The translations under genes and the position numbers were made by a program. Under the pieces are notes generated by a model. It worked only from the letters and a program-made list of their open reading frames with translations, was not told the origin of the DNA and did not search any database. Below are positions 49,901 through 62,508 of a stretch of DNA of 64,000 bases, in pieces. The stretch's first letter is position 1. Each line of letters begins with the position of its first letter. This stretch comes from Ascaris suum (lineage: Eukaryota > Nematoda > Chromadorea > Rhabditida > Ascarididae): positions 14,624,868 through 14,688,867 of the forward strand of contig CM024168.1 of NCBI GenBank assembly GCA_013433145.1, written 5' to 3'.

Positions 49901-52900
49901 ACATAACATTTGCGATCGCATGCACAGCGTCGAATCGGCGCATCAAAACCAGATTGTGCACGTCGTTGTTCGGCGAACTTCCTCTTCGAACAAAAAGTGA
50001 GCAGCTGACGTTGCGGTGGGGACCCTAAAGAGGGGGGAAATATCGCAATTTTTTAAAGAGCACGGCATACGATTTTTGCCATTTTCGAGTCTTCTTCTTA
50101 TATTTTTATTGTTTTTCTTTGTCACGATTATTCCTCCTCACTTTGTGGATATTTTTTAAACGTATAGTCCTATGCGGGTTGGCTTTCTCGTTATCTCATT
50201 TTTGAATATCAATACTTTCTGAGTCGTGTTCAGGTCATCTTGAAAATGTGGTAGTATGAGCAGCAGATAAGAATATTAATGGGAAGAGACAGCAAAAGTG
50301 AAAGGAACATCTGTGTAGATCAAACAAAAAAAGGAAATCGTTGGATAAATTTAGATGTAGGTGCAAAAAGGAGTGCTCAACCACTAAAGGTGCAGTTTAT
50401 TGCAAAATGATTACGAGAAAACCGAAAATTTCTCGCGCTCGATTTTATTTACACAATGGTCAACTTCACCACTCCCCGTCAAGCATCGTTGCCTTTCACT
50501 TTGGGAGAATATTGTGTAAACCATCAAGAGCGATGCTTTATATTTGGCAAGCATTTTCTGATTAGGAGAGAGAGGTATTCCATCGTTGAGTTTTAATAAG
50601 GGACAAATTTCCCCAACTTTTCCTTATCGAAATGCACCACCTCAACCATTACTTTTGATGTGAATTTTCTGTGAGGGATTCGAACGTCGACCGCATTAGG
50701 TTTTGAAATACGCCTTCGTGAATGTTTTGAAACGAGTGTATTCGAATTGGATGTATTATCGTAGTCGTGCATTGAACGCTCTATATGGCATTAACTTCAT
50801 TGCACAGATTATGGAGACCGGATTGAAATGTTGCATTATAGGGGAGCGAATTGCAGTTTTGAGAATCACCTGCAATAGTTACATATTTCCACTTTTAGCA
50901 TAGTAGAGTTCGATCTTTAATTTCCGATGATATGCGAATTCATGTAGGTGAATCTACTAGAGTAGGTTAATGAATTACGAATATTTCGTTGATTTTGAGC
51001 ATGAACGTTTGTTAAGTGAAGATCATACCGACGCTCAGAAACCTTCCTTCATCCTTCAATGGTGAATCACTTTTGCAATATGTAACCTTTTTTTGCATTC
51101 CTTATGAATGCGATATGCTCCTCACGCCTTGAATCTCAGCGTCGCTTCGAATTCGTTCGCATGCGATATCAGATGGATGAGTTCCGGAACTAGCCAACGT
51201 ATTTGAGGTGCCGGAACCCATTAACAGGGCGAACATAAAAACTTCCCCACATATATCATACCGCTCCACTAATCTTTCGCAAATATACGCACCAAGTTCT
51301 TATTTCTCAACCAGTGTGCGTCTGTTTGGACGTTTGTTAACGGTATCAGTTCCACCTTTTTCCTGCCCCCTCCCTTTCTCCCTTCTCCTTTCCTCCACTC
51401 TGCTGTTTGCAAGCCCTTCTTGTACTTTCGTCATAAGGTCCCTTTCGATCTTGAAGGCATATCCATTCGAAAAGTTGCGCATGCTGCAAGTCTTATATCC
51501 TATAAACTGGGAGTTGTGGTTAATTCCTTATACATCAGCCAGTTGAATGATCTTTCATTAAAATTTTTATTCTTATCCACATGTCTTTAGTGTCGAATTC
51601 AGCTTCACTTACATTAAAAGGGACAGTTTATCAACAGTGTTGAACACTGAATGTGTTATGATCACATCGGAATTAAATCCTTTTCCGGACGTTCCGTCTT
51701 TTCGGTGTTCTCATAGAGTTCTGGTCTTAGTTTTTGGAAAATTTTTCAGTGCGGCCAGTAAATATTCCGAAGACTGAGAAATATGGCCAGAAGGTTTTAG
51801 TTTTCAATGCTTTAGGCTCTTGTTATTTGAGGATATACCTCTTTGATTGCGCAAAAGGACAGCAACGCGTGCTTGTCCAATTCGGAATGCTCTCTTACCC
51901 CCTCATAGTTTCCATTTGTTCACTCATTACTGAATGTTGAAGGGTTTCTCATTTTCTCTAAATTTTGCATTATTATAAGTTTTTCTTCCAATCAAGTTTA
52001 TTTTCTGTTTTGATTGTTCTACTAACACATTCTGTTCTCTCGCATTTCCTGGCACTCTTTCTGTTCTTTGACACTCCTTCGTTAACTTACCACATATAGA
52101 AACAAGTATGCTGCTTTTTGCAGCTTATCTTTCTTCCTGCTATCCGCTGTTGAAATGTGATAAGAGAAATTATAAGGAGCGATTTTTAATTGTGTTTTGC
52201 TGCATTGAAGTCATTTATTTTGTAATATAACATACAATTATGCGCATCGCAGCGTCCAACTGTGTGATTAAAAGTCACCTCGGCTTGTACTAACTTTGCA
52301 CTAATGAGATATTACTTAATAATGAAAATACATTGTGGAAATGTTGAAACTGCACCAATAATTTGCATATCGATTCTTTCTTTGATGTTTGTTGAAATGG
52401 TATTGCATCAGACAAAGACAGTTCGAGATAAGCATAAATTTTGAACGATGTAAAGAAGTCGAAAAATTTACATATTTATTTTTCTATATAATAGCTAAGG
52501 TGATTAGCGGATATATTTTATCCTACCATAACGTTAAATTATTGTCAAATGTGTTAGGGGCAATACGCCATTACATCCATTCGCCTTTCGAACGCATACT
52601 CATGGAATGGGTCGTGTCGTTTCGGCGTTCTATAAACACGATGGTAAGTGGACGATGATTGGCAAACGAAATCCACAATGGCCACAGTTGTTCCAATTGA
52701 TCAATGCCAATCTGACTATTGCTCCAGATGATCTAATGGCTGCAACTTGCGTTTTCGATTCATCACAGCAAACGAAAGTCGTTGAAATGGGGTATAACAT
52801 TTTCTTCTTTTTAAATTCAGAGCGAAAGTGCATCAAATAGCGACTTAGCAGCTCATTATGCCGATGAAAAGTGTTGCAGAAGCAAGGGCTTCTACATACA

Positions 52901-55900
52901 ATCGGTTTTATTAGCATCAGCTGAAGAAATGGAATAATGAAAGTGTCGCTTCGATTAGCAGTTTTTGTTTCGGAGTTACGAATATGAGGAAGAAGCTTTT
53001 GGTGAAGATTAAAGGTAAGGAAACTGCGGTCTTTACATGTTGAAACTTCAAAGGATTAGCTTAGATCATCAATATGTGATAATGTTGCGACACATGACCA
53101 AGCTACGTCTGATAGCTGCTGTGAATCTTCTCATTGTCATCGAGTTCTTTATCTGGATGGTGTCCGAATAAATTGCACAGAAATGTATAGCGAGAGAAGA
53201 AGGAAATAGTGATGGTAGCCTTCGCTCATCTCAAAAAAATCTGAGAAGTAATGTCTTCACACTGCCAATACCACAAAAAGCTGCTTGGGCCCTCCTTGAT
53301 GAAACTTCCTCTCTAAATCCTAAAAGAAGACGTTTACGTCAAATTGCATACTGGCTTGCGCCTCTTCTCCTCTAGGTAGCTGTTGCTTTGATGTTATATT
53401 ATGCCGCTAGAAGTCTCGAGCCGGAAATTAATTTTAGTTTGAAATAGCTGTAGCTCGGCCACGAGAAAAATTCTGATTTTGCGATTGGCACGTTTCGGGG
53501 GAAGGAAGGGGAGGAATCGAGATGGGACAATCGATAGAATATCAAAATTCCTTTTTTTTTTGCAGAAATACAGGCGTGAACGAGATGTGCAATTTCTATA
53601 TGATGTTTTATTGGGATGCGACTATACCCGACCCATTTCCTTATGGAGCCGCCTGTCCAATCCAAGAAAGCGCCGATATAGTCAGCAGTGAATATCCTGC
53701 CGAAGGGGTTTCGTTGCTGCCTCTTCATCCCGAATGGGAACATGAGGCACACCAAAGTGGCAAACCTTTCGGTAATTTCTGTTTTTATTCTCTCTTTTAG
53801 CTGAACAATGTCTTGCTAGAAAATCGAATTCGATAGATCCAATATCTTGTTGAGTGTTCCTTTCTTAATGCAATTAATTCAAATACGCACAACTGATGTA
53901 ATCGCCGATTATCTTTTCAGATTATTGGTTTTTATATTATCACCAAAAGCTTTATTCAGTTGGTAATGTTTTTGGATCGCAAAGAAAACTAGTTCCCATC
54001 AGAATTTCGATAGTTTTTTGATGCTATTTTCGGCTTGCTTCTATATCTTACTGTAAAATAAATCCGATCGCTTTTTATTCATTCCGATAATCGAGAACGA
54101 TCTTCCTTTCTAAGTTGACTAAATTGGCCTTTTTGCTCGATAAACGGTATAGGTGTTCGCAAATGCTCCTGAAAATTTCTGTGTTATTATTGATCCGTAA
54201 GTAATGCTACTTACTGTGAGAGCAACTACTAATTTATTTAAAATGAACACTATACCTAAAGTGGTCGTGATTTCAGTTTTACTAATGCTTTTAAGGTTAC
54301 ACCGATGGCATTTTTGCAACTTCTATAGGAGACGTCAAACTAGGGCAGGTGTCTGGTCTCAGTTTTGATCCATATGGCAATTTGGTCGTCTTTCATCGAG
54401 CGACTCGAGTTTGGGATCAGAGGTTGTGTTTTCCGAGCATTTTATAGCCGCCTTTTAAGCGCGTTTATTACAACTTGTTTTCATTATGCCTTTAAAGGCA
54501 ACTACGTTCAGTGTCAGGGAACCGAAGAAGTTCGATTCGAATGCGGTTGGAGGAGGAAAGGGTAGGAGGTAAATTGTTCCAGTATGAAGGCCTACTTCTT
54601 ATTTTGTGTAATTTTGAGCCAACCAGCGAATGTCACACTTTAGAGGTAATCATTTCTTTCAAAGTATAATGAAATACTAAATGAACCTCCGAGTTCAGCA
54701 TTAGTTTTGGGTCATTCAAATAGGTGAATTAAATAAGATGTGTTAAACGCTTTCAGCAATTAAGTTTTGCGTATTGCTGGTGAGAAGTAGTCAGAAGCGA
54801 TTGCTTCAAGGCCGATATTTGATGCACAAATTGTATTTTATTTTTCTTCCAACATTTTGATTAGACTTCTAGTTTTTAAGCGATCATTTTCTCTCAGTGT
54901 CACATATTTCAACATTACCATACTTTTTTGCGCAGGAGGGCTCTCTTATAGGTGTATACCCTTCGAGAACCGTTATGTTTATTTATCGCTACGATGAGGG
55001 GGGGGGGAGGGAATTGCCACCACTGACAAATTTCAAATATAGTAATATATAAAATAAATTTGCAGTTCATTCGACTATGCAAATACGTTGCAAGATCGAA
55101 CTACAATTCCTCAAGAAACTATACTATTGGCAAAACCCGATCCTTCCGGCAAATCGCTTATATTGGTGGCGAAATACGGACAAAACGAGTGAGGCGTTTC
55201 GCAGAATTTTACTTCCTTTATTTGGAACGATAGTTTGGCATGAAAAAGAAACGAGAAAAGGGGATGCGTTAAAAGAAATTTTTTTTTACTCCTTTTCGTC
55301 AGTTACATTTTCAAAAGTCCCCCGAGGGGCATCAGAATTTACAGGTAAAAGGGTGGCGCAAATGTCGCGTAGCTCTTTGTGAATGTTTTTAGCTAGGATG
55401 GATTAAAATCTGTCTTATTAAAGCTTTTATAGGAATTTTGTTTTGCAAGATTCAGTTCATTTGTAGGAATTTTTTGTTTGCATATTTGTGTTGCATTTTT
55501 CTCCATTTCTTTTGCAATTAGTTTTCCCTTCCTAAAACGAGCGATTTTATTGTTGAGAGTTCGAAATTAGGGGCACACTGAGCTGCGAATTTGTTTCTGA
55601 AAAACGGTGATTCATTTATGCTTTGAAGAACTCTCTTTCCAAGTTAGATTGATCTTCCCTCGTGAATGAATTTATTTCTCGTTTAGATTTTATATGCCTC
55701 ACGGTATTTTTGTTGATACGAATAACGATTATTTCACGACTGATGTTGGATCTCATCAGGTCATTAAATGGAGACTATCGAATGGTAAAGCATTTGAGCG
55801 TGTTCCGCATCTCTTAGGGAGGAATGTAATTGAGAAATAACGGCTTGCAAAGGTTCATTATACCGCTGCGAATAGATGTTTCGATACTGATTTCTATGAG

Positions 55901-58900
55901 TGTTTTTTTTTTTTTTTTTTTTTTGCTAGCATTTAACCTGGTTGGTGTTTGGATTGAAGAAGATGCTGCTTGTGAATGAGCTCAAATTTGGACTACGGGT
56001 GTGGGGAGAGGGGATCGAACCCATCACGCTTGCCTCTCCAATCTCTCTCACTACTGTTAGCCTGCTGAAACAGTTGCTTTCTTTGATCGGAGGCTGTTGT
56101 ATTTAAGAATAAGAATTAATCTTTTGGGACAATCAGAATATGAATATATAATTTTATGCATCATTCATACAAGTAGTGGAAGTATATGCGTAATACTAAT
56201 GCTGCGTTAAGTAGAAAAACTGAACAATTAGTAATGCATTTGCACCGAACTCAGAATCTGTATTGAACGACTTGATGGAACGGGTCTTTTTTACTCGAAT
56301 TACAATCGAGTTTTCAATCGTCGACTGTTGTCGTTAGTGTGGAGTGAGGCGATTTCAGGGAAACTTGAAAAGCTACTCGCATTGGGAGAGCAGTTTGTGC
56401 CAGGATCCGATCACGATCACTTTTGTATGCCAACAGCGGTAACGGTTGTTCAGGACGGAAGCATCTTTATTGCTGATGGATACTGCAATAATCGTGTACT
56501 GAAATTCAACAAGGATGGTCGATTCTTGGCTAAATGGGGAGAGCCTTATTATATTGGTTAGTTCTTTAATTACTTCATTGGTGAATTCGTCAACTAACTA
56601 ATGAATTTTTTTTTTTTTATCATCAAGTTTCAATTTATACACCTGCGAGGTGTTACCAGTAATTGTTAGTACTCAACTCAAAAAGATTGGACTTTCCCCT
56701 CCTCTCCCTCCAAGCGGATTAAGATGCCCCAGGAGGATTTCGTTTTGGTGGTTTCGAAAGTCGAGAATCTCGAGGACCCTCGAACCAAATCTTTTCGGTG
56801 TAAACATTATTTCTTAGCACTGTAACATTCGGGATCCTCGAAATGAGATTTTTTCATAGGTCAGAACTACTATCTTGTATACTCTAAATCTCTCTAAAAT
56901 AAAACGTCTGATTGAAATTTCGCTCGTTATGGCATATTCTACTTCTCTTTGGTAATTTTTTCACTTCCTTATGTAAGTTATTATTATCCTGTATCCGAAG
57001 AAATAGTAGACGCACCATTATCTCACTAATAGTTGCTTTCCCCACGTTTGTAATAGGCTGTATTGAATGATCTTTTATTTCTATATATTTATAGGAAGTG
57101 TCAAACGTATCGTAATGGCATTCATTTCAGTCTTCGCTAGAGAGGGACGAATTTTTTAAATATTGGAATTGAATGATAGAACTGCTTGCAGGTGAGAAGT
57201 GACTGCATTTGTAATGGAAGAATTGAGAAGATCCTCCACGCAGGCAAATGGGATGTGGATTCCTCAAAAGAACTGAAATGTTAAAGGGCGTTTTCGTGTC
57301 GTGGTTGCTTAATTAGTGGGCTCATTGAAGCTGTTGTAGTGAATTTGTTCTTCCCGATGGCATGCGATTCGTGGAACTATGTCTTTTTAAATAATACCAA
57401 TGTAAGAGTAAATAGGCTGGAACGTAATGTGTGAGAAGTTGCATAATCGTTCTGTACTGTCTATTCGTGGCTTAGTTGGGAAGTAAAGGTTACAGCTTAG
57501 AGAAGGATTCGATTTTAGTTTGTTAAAGTTTAGACCTGGGTATTAAAAATGAAGAAGGTTTCTTTGAAGGAAATTCGGCTGGTCCACCAGCACTGGGATT
57601 GTTCTCAATAGTGCATGATATAACGACGAATAGCGATGGATCGTTGCTGTATGTATGCGACCGTGAGAACGCACGTGTGCAAATATTCAGAACAACGGGA
57701 CAACCAGTTGGACAAATCACGAATCCAGTCAATAACACACTCTTCTCGACTGTTTACTCGGCTCATTATCACGGTAAGTGAATTGCAATTTCGTTGTGGG
57801 ACCTGCGCGAGTAAATTTTTGTTCAAAGGAAAAGTGCTATCGGAAATCCAAGTGAATCGTTTTTGTTGCCGTTGCTGAAGACGCTGAGGGAAACGGCTGG
57901 GTACATTTAAGGCAGAGTTAAGAACAATGTTGTCGGTTTTACACCAAATATATACAGTTGTGTTAAGCAGTATTGGGACAGAAATCCTTATTTGGCCGGG
58001 GACCTGGATCCTAGAGATGTGCTGAAGAAAGGGAAAGGTGTCGCAGTATCAAGACACATCTCGGGGCCCTTTTCAAGATTGACACAGATTTTTCCAAAAA
58101 GAACGATTTGTCGAGGTCGGGATCTCGGAAGGTCGGACTCGATTGGCTTTGTTTAATGGTAACGATGAATGAGGCAAACAAGCGAAAAATGTGAGCCATC
58201 AGCCAGTTCAATAAGAAATTGGCGAGGAAGGGTCGATAGCTTTACGGTGCCAAGATTTTCAGCATGATACTGTACTTTTAGCCTTTTGCACAAAATTGAC
58301 TGAGTACTGCACATATACCACTTTTCAGATATGTGTTTTATTGTAGTTAAAGTTCTGTGTGTCACAATATTGTGCCGAGTATTTTGACCCAAAAAAATGT
58401 AGTACTTATAGTCTATTTCGGGTACCTTGGAATTTTTTATGGATGGAGAAGGTGGAAAAGACTAAGAGATTAAGGTATGAATCCTTACAATAAAGAAAAG
58501 GTATCAGGGGTCTGTGACATGAGAGTATGATCACTATGGAAACGACAAGAGTAAGTCTCAGAAGTAGGCTCCCGCCGAAACAGATCATTATTTTCCCCTT
58601 CAAAAACGCAACAAAAGCAAGTATCGACGGGATGTGATTGCTAAGTCAGATCTTTTAAACATGTTCCACATCCGTCAAGGTTGCCTGTAACCTTTTTTCA
58701 GTTTTACAGAATGTTAACTGGACAGGCGCCGTCGCATTCCTTCATGCAAATGAATCACATTTGAAAAAGCAATACGAAATCAATGTAGAAGTTTCACAAT
58801 CTATCGAAGATGATGATCAAAAATAGTGAAATGCTGGTTTATTTTGCAGACTGAATGAACGCATTTGAAGATACCAAAAAATTGGAAACTACATCGCACA

Positions 58901-61900
58901 AAAAAGCGAAATGAGAAACAAATGAACAGAAGAAATACGTGGTCATTCTTGCAGCAACATCAAAATCTGTCGTCCATGCAAACGCTATGCTAGTGACGTT
59001 CTATCATTGGGGAAGTGGAGAAGAGGGTTTTCCTCCAACCTCTTTAGAGTCGTGCAATATTGGCCGTACAATATTGAAAATCGAAAATTACACTCAGAAA
59101 TAAGGACTAATCGTAAACACCGTTTGCTACATTTCGTCAAATGCAGACACTTTTGTCTATTTGTTAATATAGGCGATTTTAAAACCTCTTACTTCCTGGA
59201 AGTTCTTTGTTTAAAAGACACTGTTAGAGGTGAATTTAGTTAGACGATAATACGGAACGACGGAGCAGATATATTTCTTGTCACTCGGAGTCAGGTATCA
59301 ATGAGAAATGCACGCAGTGAGCGAAAACTATCGTTATATAAAGCGGGAAGGTTTAGATTGGAAAAACCACAAATTACTTCACAAATTTGCGCGAAATCTG
59401 TGTGCTTGAGTTTCTCCCTAGTGTGCTTATTTGCTAAAGGAGAATGGAATGCAAATTAAGAATAGGGAAAAGAAGAGAGTCGTTTTAGGTGGAAGTGGGG
59501 AGTTTATGAAAGTTGAGCATAAATTTTGATATTAGTGGAAATGTATAACCCAAAATTCAACACCACGGTTTCTCAAACAAATATTCCTTCCACATCAAAA
59601 ACAGATAGTAGAAACGCTCGGGATTCTGCCCTCAGTTCCAATTTTTAAACTGAAAGGTGAATAGTGCTATCAATTCTGAATTCAGGAAAAAAGTGAAGTA
59701 TTTTAGGTTGAAGCATAGTCAGCAGTGATGGTTCCCCTCCTCCCCTCCCCCCCCCCCCCGCCCGCTGTCTCGAATGATGCAACGTTATGCTAGCGGATTC
59801 AAGTTTGACGCAGTACTGTAACGCATCAGATATAAGTTCAAGTACGATATGAAGAGTGCGGTATCCGTTGGTACATCACCGGTACGATGAGCTTCTGATG
59901 GAAACAACTTGAATGATGTTTGTTTATTTCGAATTCTTATCATTCATTCAAAGTGGAGTAGTTGCAGATGGCTCTGTATACTTCATACCAGGTGAGGCAC
60001 GTCTTGACATACCGTTGCGTGCATTCAGTGCGCATGCAGGATCGGCACGTGTGCAATTCTCGTTCGAGCCGGTGACGCATAAGTTGCAGCGACCGCATGT
60101 AATTCGTGCATCACCGGATGGCCGATATATTTATGTGGCGGATTTGGGTGACAAGTTGGGTGGTCGTCTGATTCAGTTTATGTACGAACGAACAACCGAT
60201 AAGCCATCTGAAGCGTCAGCTGTAGCAAAAATGTCTTCTTGGAAGCACGAGCAAGCTGCGGATTCCTTCATGAAGCCCACGCTTATCGTATCGATAGTTA
60301 TGGCGAGCATCCTTCTTGTCGGATTAGTTCGTGTGTGTAGAAGACGTACTAGTAGGATCGATGCCAAGCAATCGGTTTTGGACCGTGCGGTGAGCTGTTT
60401 CACGTGTTTATACGAGTGCTGTTACATACTAGAAATATTTTCAAATTGGGTTAAATTCTTTCAAAGACTTGGACAAAAATTACCTCAAAAGCGAGAATTC
60501 GTTTCTTTAAAAGTTAAGTGCTTTACTCGGCTTGAGAGAGAGAAAAGAAGGAACTCTCGATAGGTATATTAACTCAGTATCATCTACTTGAGAAAAACGG
60601 ATGTAAGTGCTCATAGTTGGTCGAGAGAGAAGAGAATATCGCTCTTGCCCATTTCTCCTTGCTCATTTTCAGACGTTCATAGTAGTCTTATGCCTGCATG
60701 TTGAAACCTTTAATGTTAATGGTTATGTGTTGGTATCGGTTTCATCGAGTTGTTTACTTGGTTATTTTGCCCAAATTGGTATGAGTTACTTATTTCGACA
60801 GGAGAAAAAGGCTAGTGAGTACAGTGAAGTGGAATGGATGTTACTGTTGAATGGACTGATCCAAATCACACATGTATTTATTTTTTATTTTGGAATACCG
60901 CTTCTTCGCAATGTGGTATACGATGAACACACACCGAGATCGGAGACGAAGGATGTTTACCAAACGCTTACACTGCCATCTGTAGCATAGAACCTTCATC
61001 CTTTATTCATATCCATTACAATTTTCGCTTTCGTTGATTTTCTTGCGTTAGGACAGTATATTTAGCCGTTGCACACTAGCTTCCTTCGAGCTGCCCTTTC
61101 TATCAGTTATGATAGCATAAAATTTGGAGGGTTCCTCTTTTCCCTACTTGGATTCCCAATTTCAAAGAATTTCCACCCCTTTTAATAGAATAGCTTATGG
61201 ACGCTGTGAAGACTGTGAGAAATTTCAAATTCGAAAGCAGTATCCCATTGTTTAAATCAGTATAAGATCTCACTAGAAATTTCTTATGTATTTTTATAGT
61301 ATTTTCATTATCGATGCTAAGTTAGTGAATTTCACTGCAAGTGAGTTAGCACTTAAAAATTTCTAGACAGTTTAAGTTCAGAACAAGTCAGATGACATGC
61401 TATGTGGAATTTTCGAGGTGTCAAAGTTCAATCGAATTTGCGGAAATTCTTATTAATTTGTTCTTTGATGGCACTACTTGCTTGTACCAATGAAGTTTAC
61501 ATCGGTATGTGGTTAATTAGTTTTTTAGTTGATTTAATGATGCAAATTTTGCATTTAATTGTCATTTTTTAGTTTATCGATGTGTATAATTGTTGGTTGT
61601 AATTATCATCCATTATAGGGTTTTAAACCGTTACGTACCGATGATCCTGATTCATCGGAAGAGGATTCCGACGACGATACGATTATAACACGTGGTAAAG
61701 TCAATCATCGCTTTTAATAATTTCCACAAACCGTTTGCATAATTTTGCAATTGAAATGAAGCTAGAATTGTTTTTTATTTTTTTGAAATTCTCAAAGTTC
61801 GGTGCAAAATTTGAACTCTGCGTTAGTGATGCTTTGTTCTTTGGGCTGCATGTATCATTTTTATTATCCTATTACTCATATTATTTCTCTCCAGTTTTTT

Positions 61901-62498
61901 CCTTATTTGAAGCATATTAATACATTCCTATTATTCCAGTTTGCCTGTACTTAAGGCTTCGATATATTTTCATCCTTTTTTTTGATATATATATATATTT
62001 ATTTATCTGCAGTCTTGATTATGTCGTGCGGTAGAACACTGCTAATGTAAGGACCATATCGAAAATAGAGAGCGTAAATATTGTTCTTTTGAAGGATGTG
62101 ATGCTCAATAGGGCAAGCTTTTAAAATGGTTCGAGACCTTATTTACCCAAACTCATTGGTAAAACTTCTGCGGGGAAAGGATGGAAAATTCTCAAGTAGC
62201 CATGTCTTTTGATTAACATGTCATGTAACGAAAGCAAGCGCATTTTGATTCATCGGAAATAGAACAGCTTTTACGATGGAAATTCGCCTATCAAACTACT
62301 CTCAAAAATTTTCTTGCAGGCGGTAATCGGCTATTCGTCCCCCCTTCCTCAGACTTTGGACCTGCATTTTTGGAGAGTGGAGTGAATTTTTCACTGACTA
62401 GTTTACTTTTTAACGCACTAAGTATTCTTTTTCCATTTTTCATTCAGCTTCCGCCATTATTCGTCTATTCGGTTTGTGTACACTTTCTAATCTTATAA
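43575..62498 (+). CDS. PAM: Peptidylglycine alpha-amidating monooxygenase, bifunctional PHM-PAL
   Basis: Exons 43575-43706, 45263-45311, 47751-47897, 48714-48793, 49130-49299, 52558-52791, 53566-53771, 54329-54422, 55066-55188, 55687-55784, 56359-56556, 57570-57773, 59968-60389, 61619-61694 and 62320-62498 join in phase (about 803 residues). It amidates C-termini of secreted peptides. A signal peptide (MLRVLSVIFLVLCIV) opens the protein. PHM keeps both copper sites: VHHILLYGC, VHYAHP, THTHGMG and the NEMCNFY methionine. PAL keeps zinc histidines (YMPHG, FSIVHD, QRPHV), Arg of VFHRATRVW, catalytic Tyr of ADGYCNNR and Arg of CDRENAR. One membrane span (LIVSIVMASILLVGLV) is followed by RRR and an acidic tail (DDPDSSEEDSDDD) like that of vertebrate PAM. 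The PHM-PAL linker is short. Least certain: the acceptor at 57570 (57558 also works), the 45311 donor and the last exon. Confidence 0.93.
43707..45262 (+). other. First intron of PAM
   Basis: Donor GTAAGC, acceptor AAATTTCAG. A G-rich GGGAGAGAGAGAG patch lies near 44434-44480. No nested exon is supported. Confidence 0.7.
45312..47750 (+). other. Second intron of PAM
   Basis: Donor GTTCGC (weak), acceptor AATTTACAG. It contains the second copy of the dispersed TCTG repeat and the (TA)39 array. No nested exon is supported. Confidence 0.65.
46824..46901. repeat. (TA)39 microsatellite
   Basis: An uninterrupted run of about 39 TA units in a PAM intron. Confidence 0.97.
47898..48713 (+). other. 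Third intron of PAM
   Basis: Donor GTAAGT, acceptor ATATTTCAG. Nothing further is seen. Confidence 0.75.
48794..49129 (+). other. Fourth intron of PAM
   Basis: Donor GTGAGC, acceptor ATACTCAG. Nothing further is seen. Confidence 0.75.
49300..52557 (+). other. Fifth intron of PAM (3.3 kb)
   Basis: Donor GTGGGT, acceptor TGTGTTAG. A less A+T-rich patch at about 49420-49690 has open frames on both strands, with no recognised similarity. No exon of PAM is missing here, because the flanking exons join directly across the conserved PHM sequence. Confidence 0.65.
52792..53565 (+). other. Sixth intron of PAM
   Basis: Donor GTATAA, acceptor TTTTTTGCAG. Nothing further is seen. Confidence 0.75.
53772..54328 (+). 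other. Seventh intron of PAM, at the PHM-PAL linker
   Basis: The intron separates the last PHM exon from the first PAL exon. Donor GTAATT, acceptor TTCTATAG. No alternative linker exon is evident. Confidence 0.7.
54423..55065 (+). other. Eighth intron of PAM
   Basis: Donor GTTGTG, acceptor AAATTTGCAG. It contains a short poly-G tract (54998-55007). Confidence 0.7.
54998..55007. repeat. Poly-G tract in a PAM intron
   Basis: Ten consecutive G. Confidence 0.85.
55189..55686 (+). other. Ninth intron of PAM
   Basis: Donor GTGAGG, acceptor CTCGTTTAG. Nothing further is seen. Confidence 0.75.
55785..56358 (+). other. Tenth intron of PAM
   Basis: Donor GTAAAG, acceptor GCGATTTCAG. It contains a 20-odd base T run and a minus-strand tRNA-like relic. 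Confidence 0.7.
55990..56068 (-). repeat. tRNA-like Pol III promoter relic, minus strand
   Basis: On the minus strand a perfect B box GGTTCGATCCC (56021-56011) is preceded by an A-box-like TAACAGTAGTGA near 56059-56047. The flanks do not fold as a complete tRNA. A tRNA-derived SINE or tRNA pseudogene is likely. Confidence 0.35.
56557..57569 (+). other. Eleventh intron of PAM
   Basis: Donor GTTAGT. The acceptor is unusual: the pyrimidine-poor TTTGAAG at 57569, or alternatively GAAGAAG at 57557. Nothing else is recognised. Confidence 0.6.
57774..59967 (+). other. Twelfth intron of PAM (2.2 kb)
   Basis: Donor GTAAGT, acceptor TAGTTGCAG. It contains a poly-C tract (59747-59759). No supported exon. 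Confidence 0.65.
59747..59759. repeat. Poly-C tract
   Basis: Thirteen consecutive C in a CTCC-rich context. Confidence 0.9.
60673..60990 (+). CDS. Candidate alternative last exon of PAM, hydrophobic
   Basis: After the consensus acceptor CATTTTCAG an open frame of 105 codons runs to a stop at 60990. Its phase (0) matches the donor at 60389 of the PAM transmembrane exon, so splicing would replace the acidic tail. The frame has no ATG at its start, which argues against an independent one-exon gene. It holds two or three hydrophobic segments (VLVSVSSSCLLGYFAQIGMS, then WMLLLNGLIQITHVFIFYFG) separated by a charged loop (FRQEKKASEYSEVE) and ends in a polar tail. I recognise no family. It could instead be an exon of a nested gene or a chance frame. 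Confidence 0.35.
   Translation, partial: TFIVVLCLHVETFNVNGYVLVSVSSSCLLGYFAQIGMSYLFRQEKKASEYSEVEWMLLLNGLIQITHVFIFYFGIPLLRNVVYDEHTPRSETKDVYQTLTLPSVA
61619..61717 (+). other. PAM acidic-tail exon with possible early stop
   Basis: The exon encodes GFKPLRTDDPDSSEEDSDDD and TIITR, like the acidic cytosolic tail of vertebrate PAM. At 61694 a GTAAAG donor allows splicing onward. If it is not used, the frame stops eight codons later, at 61717, giving a shorter tail. Confidence 0.6.
62382..62447 (+). other. Possible 66-nt in-frame intron in the last PAM exon
   Basis: A GTGAAT donor and a CCATTTTTCATTCAG acceptor bound exactly 22 codons. Retained or removed, the reading frame and stop codon stay the same. 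Confidence 0.35.
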
Positions 62499-62508
62499 AT
62501 ATGTCGCT

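Noticed and set aside
60607..60672. Start of the 127-codon frame as an independent gene
   Set aside because: The frame begins at GTG right after a stop and has no ATG. The TTTTCAG at 60672 indicates an exon that starts at 60673.
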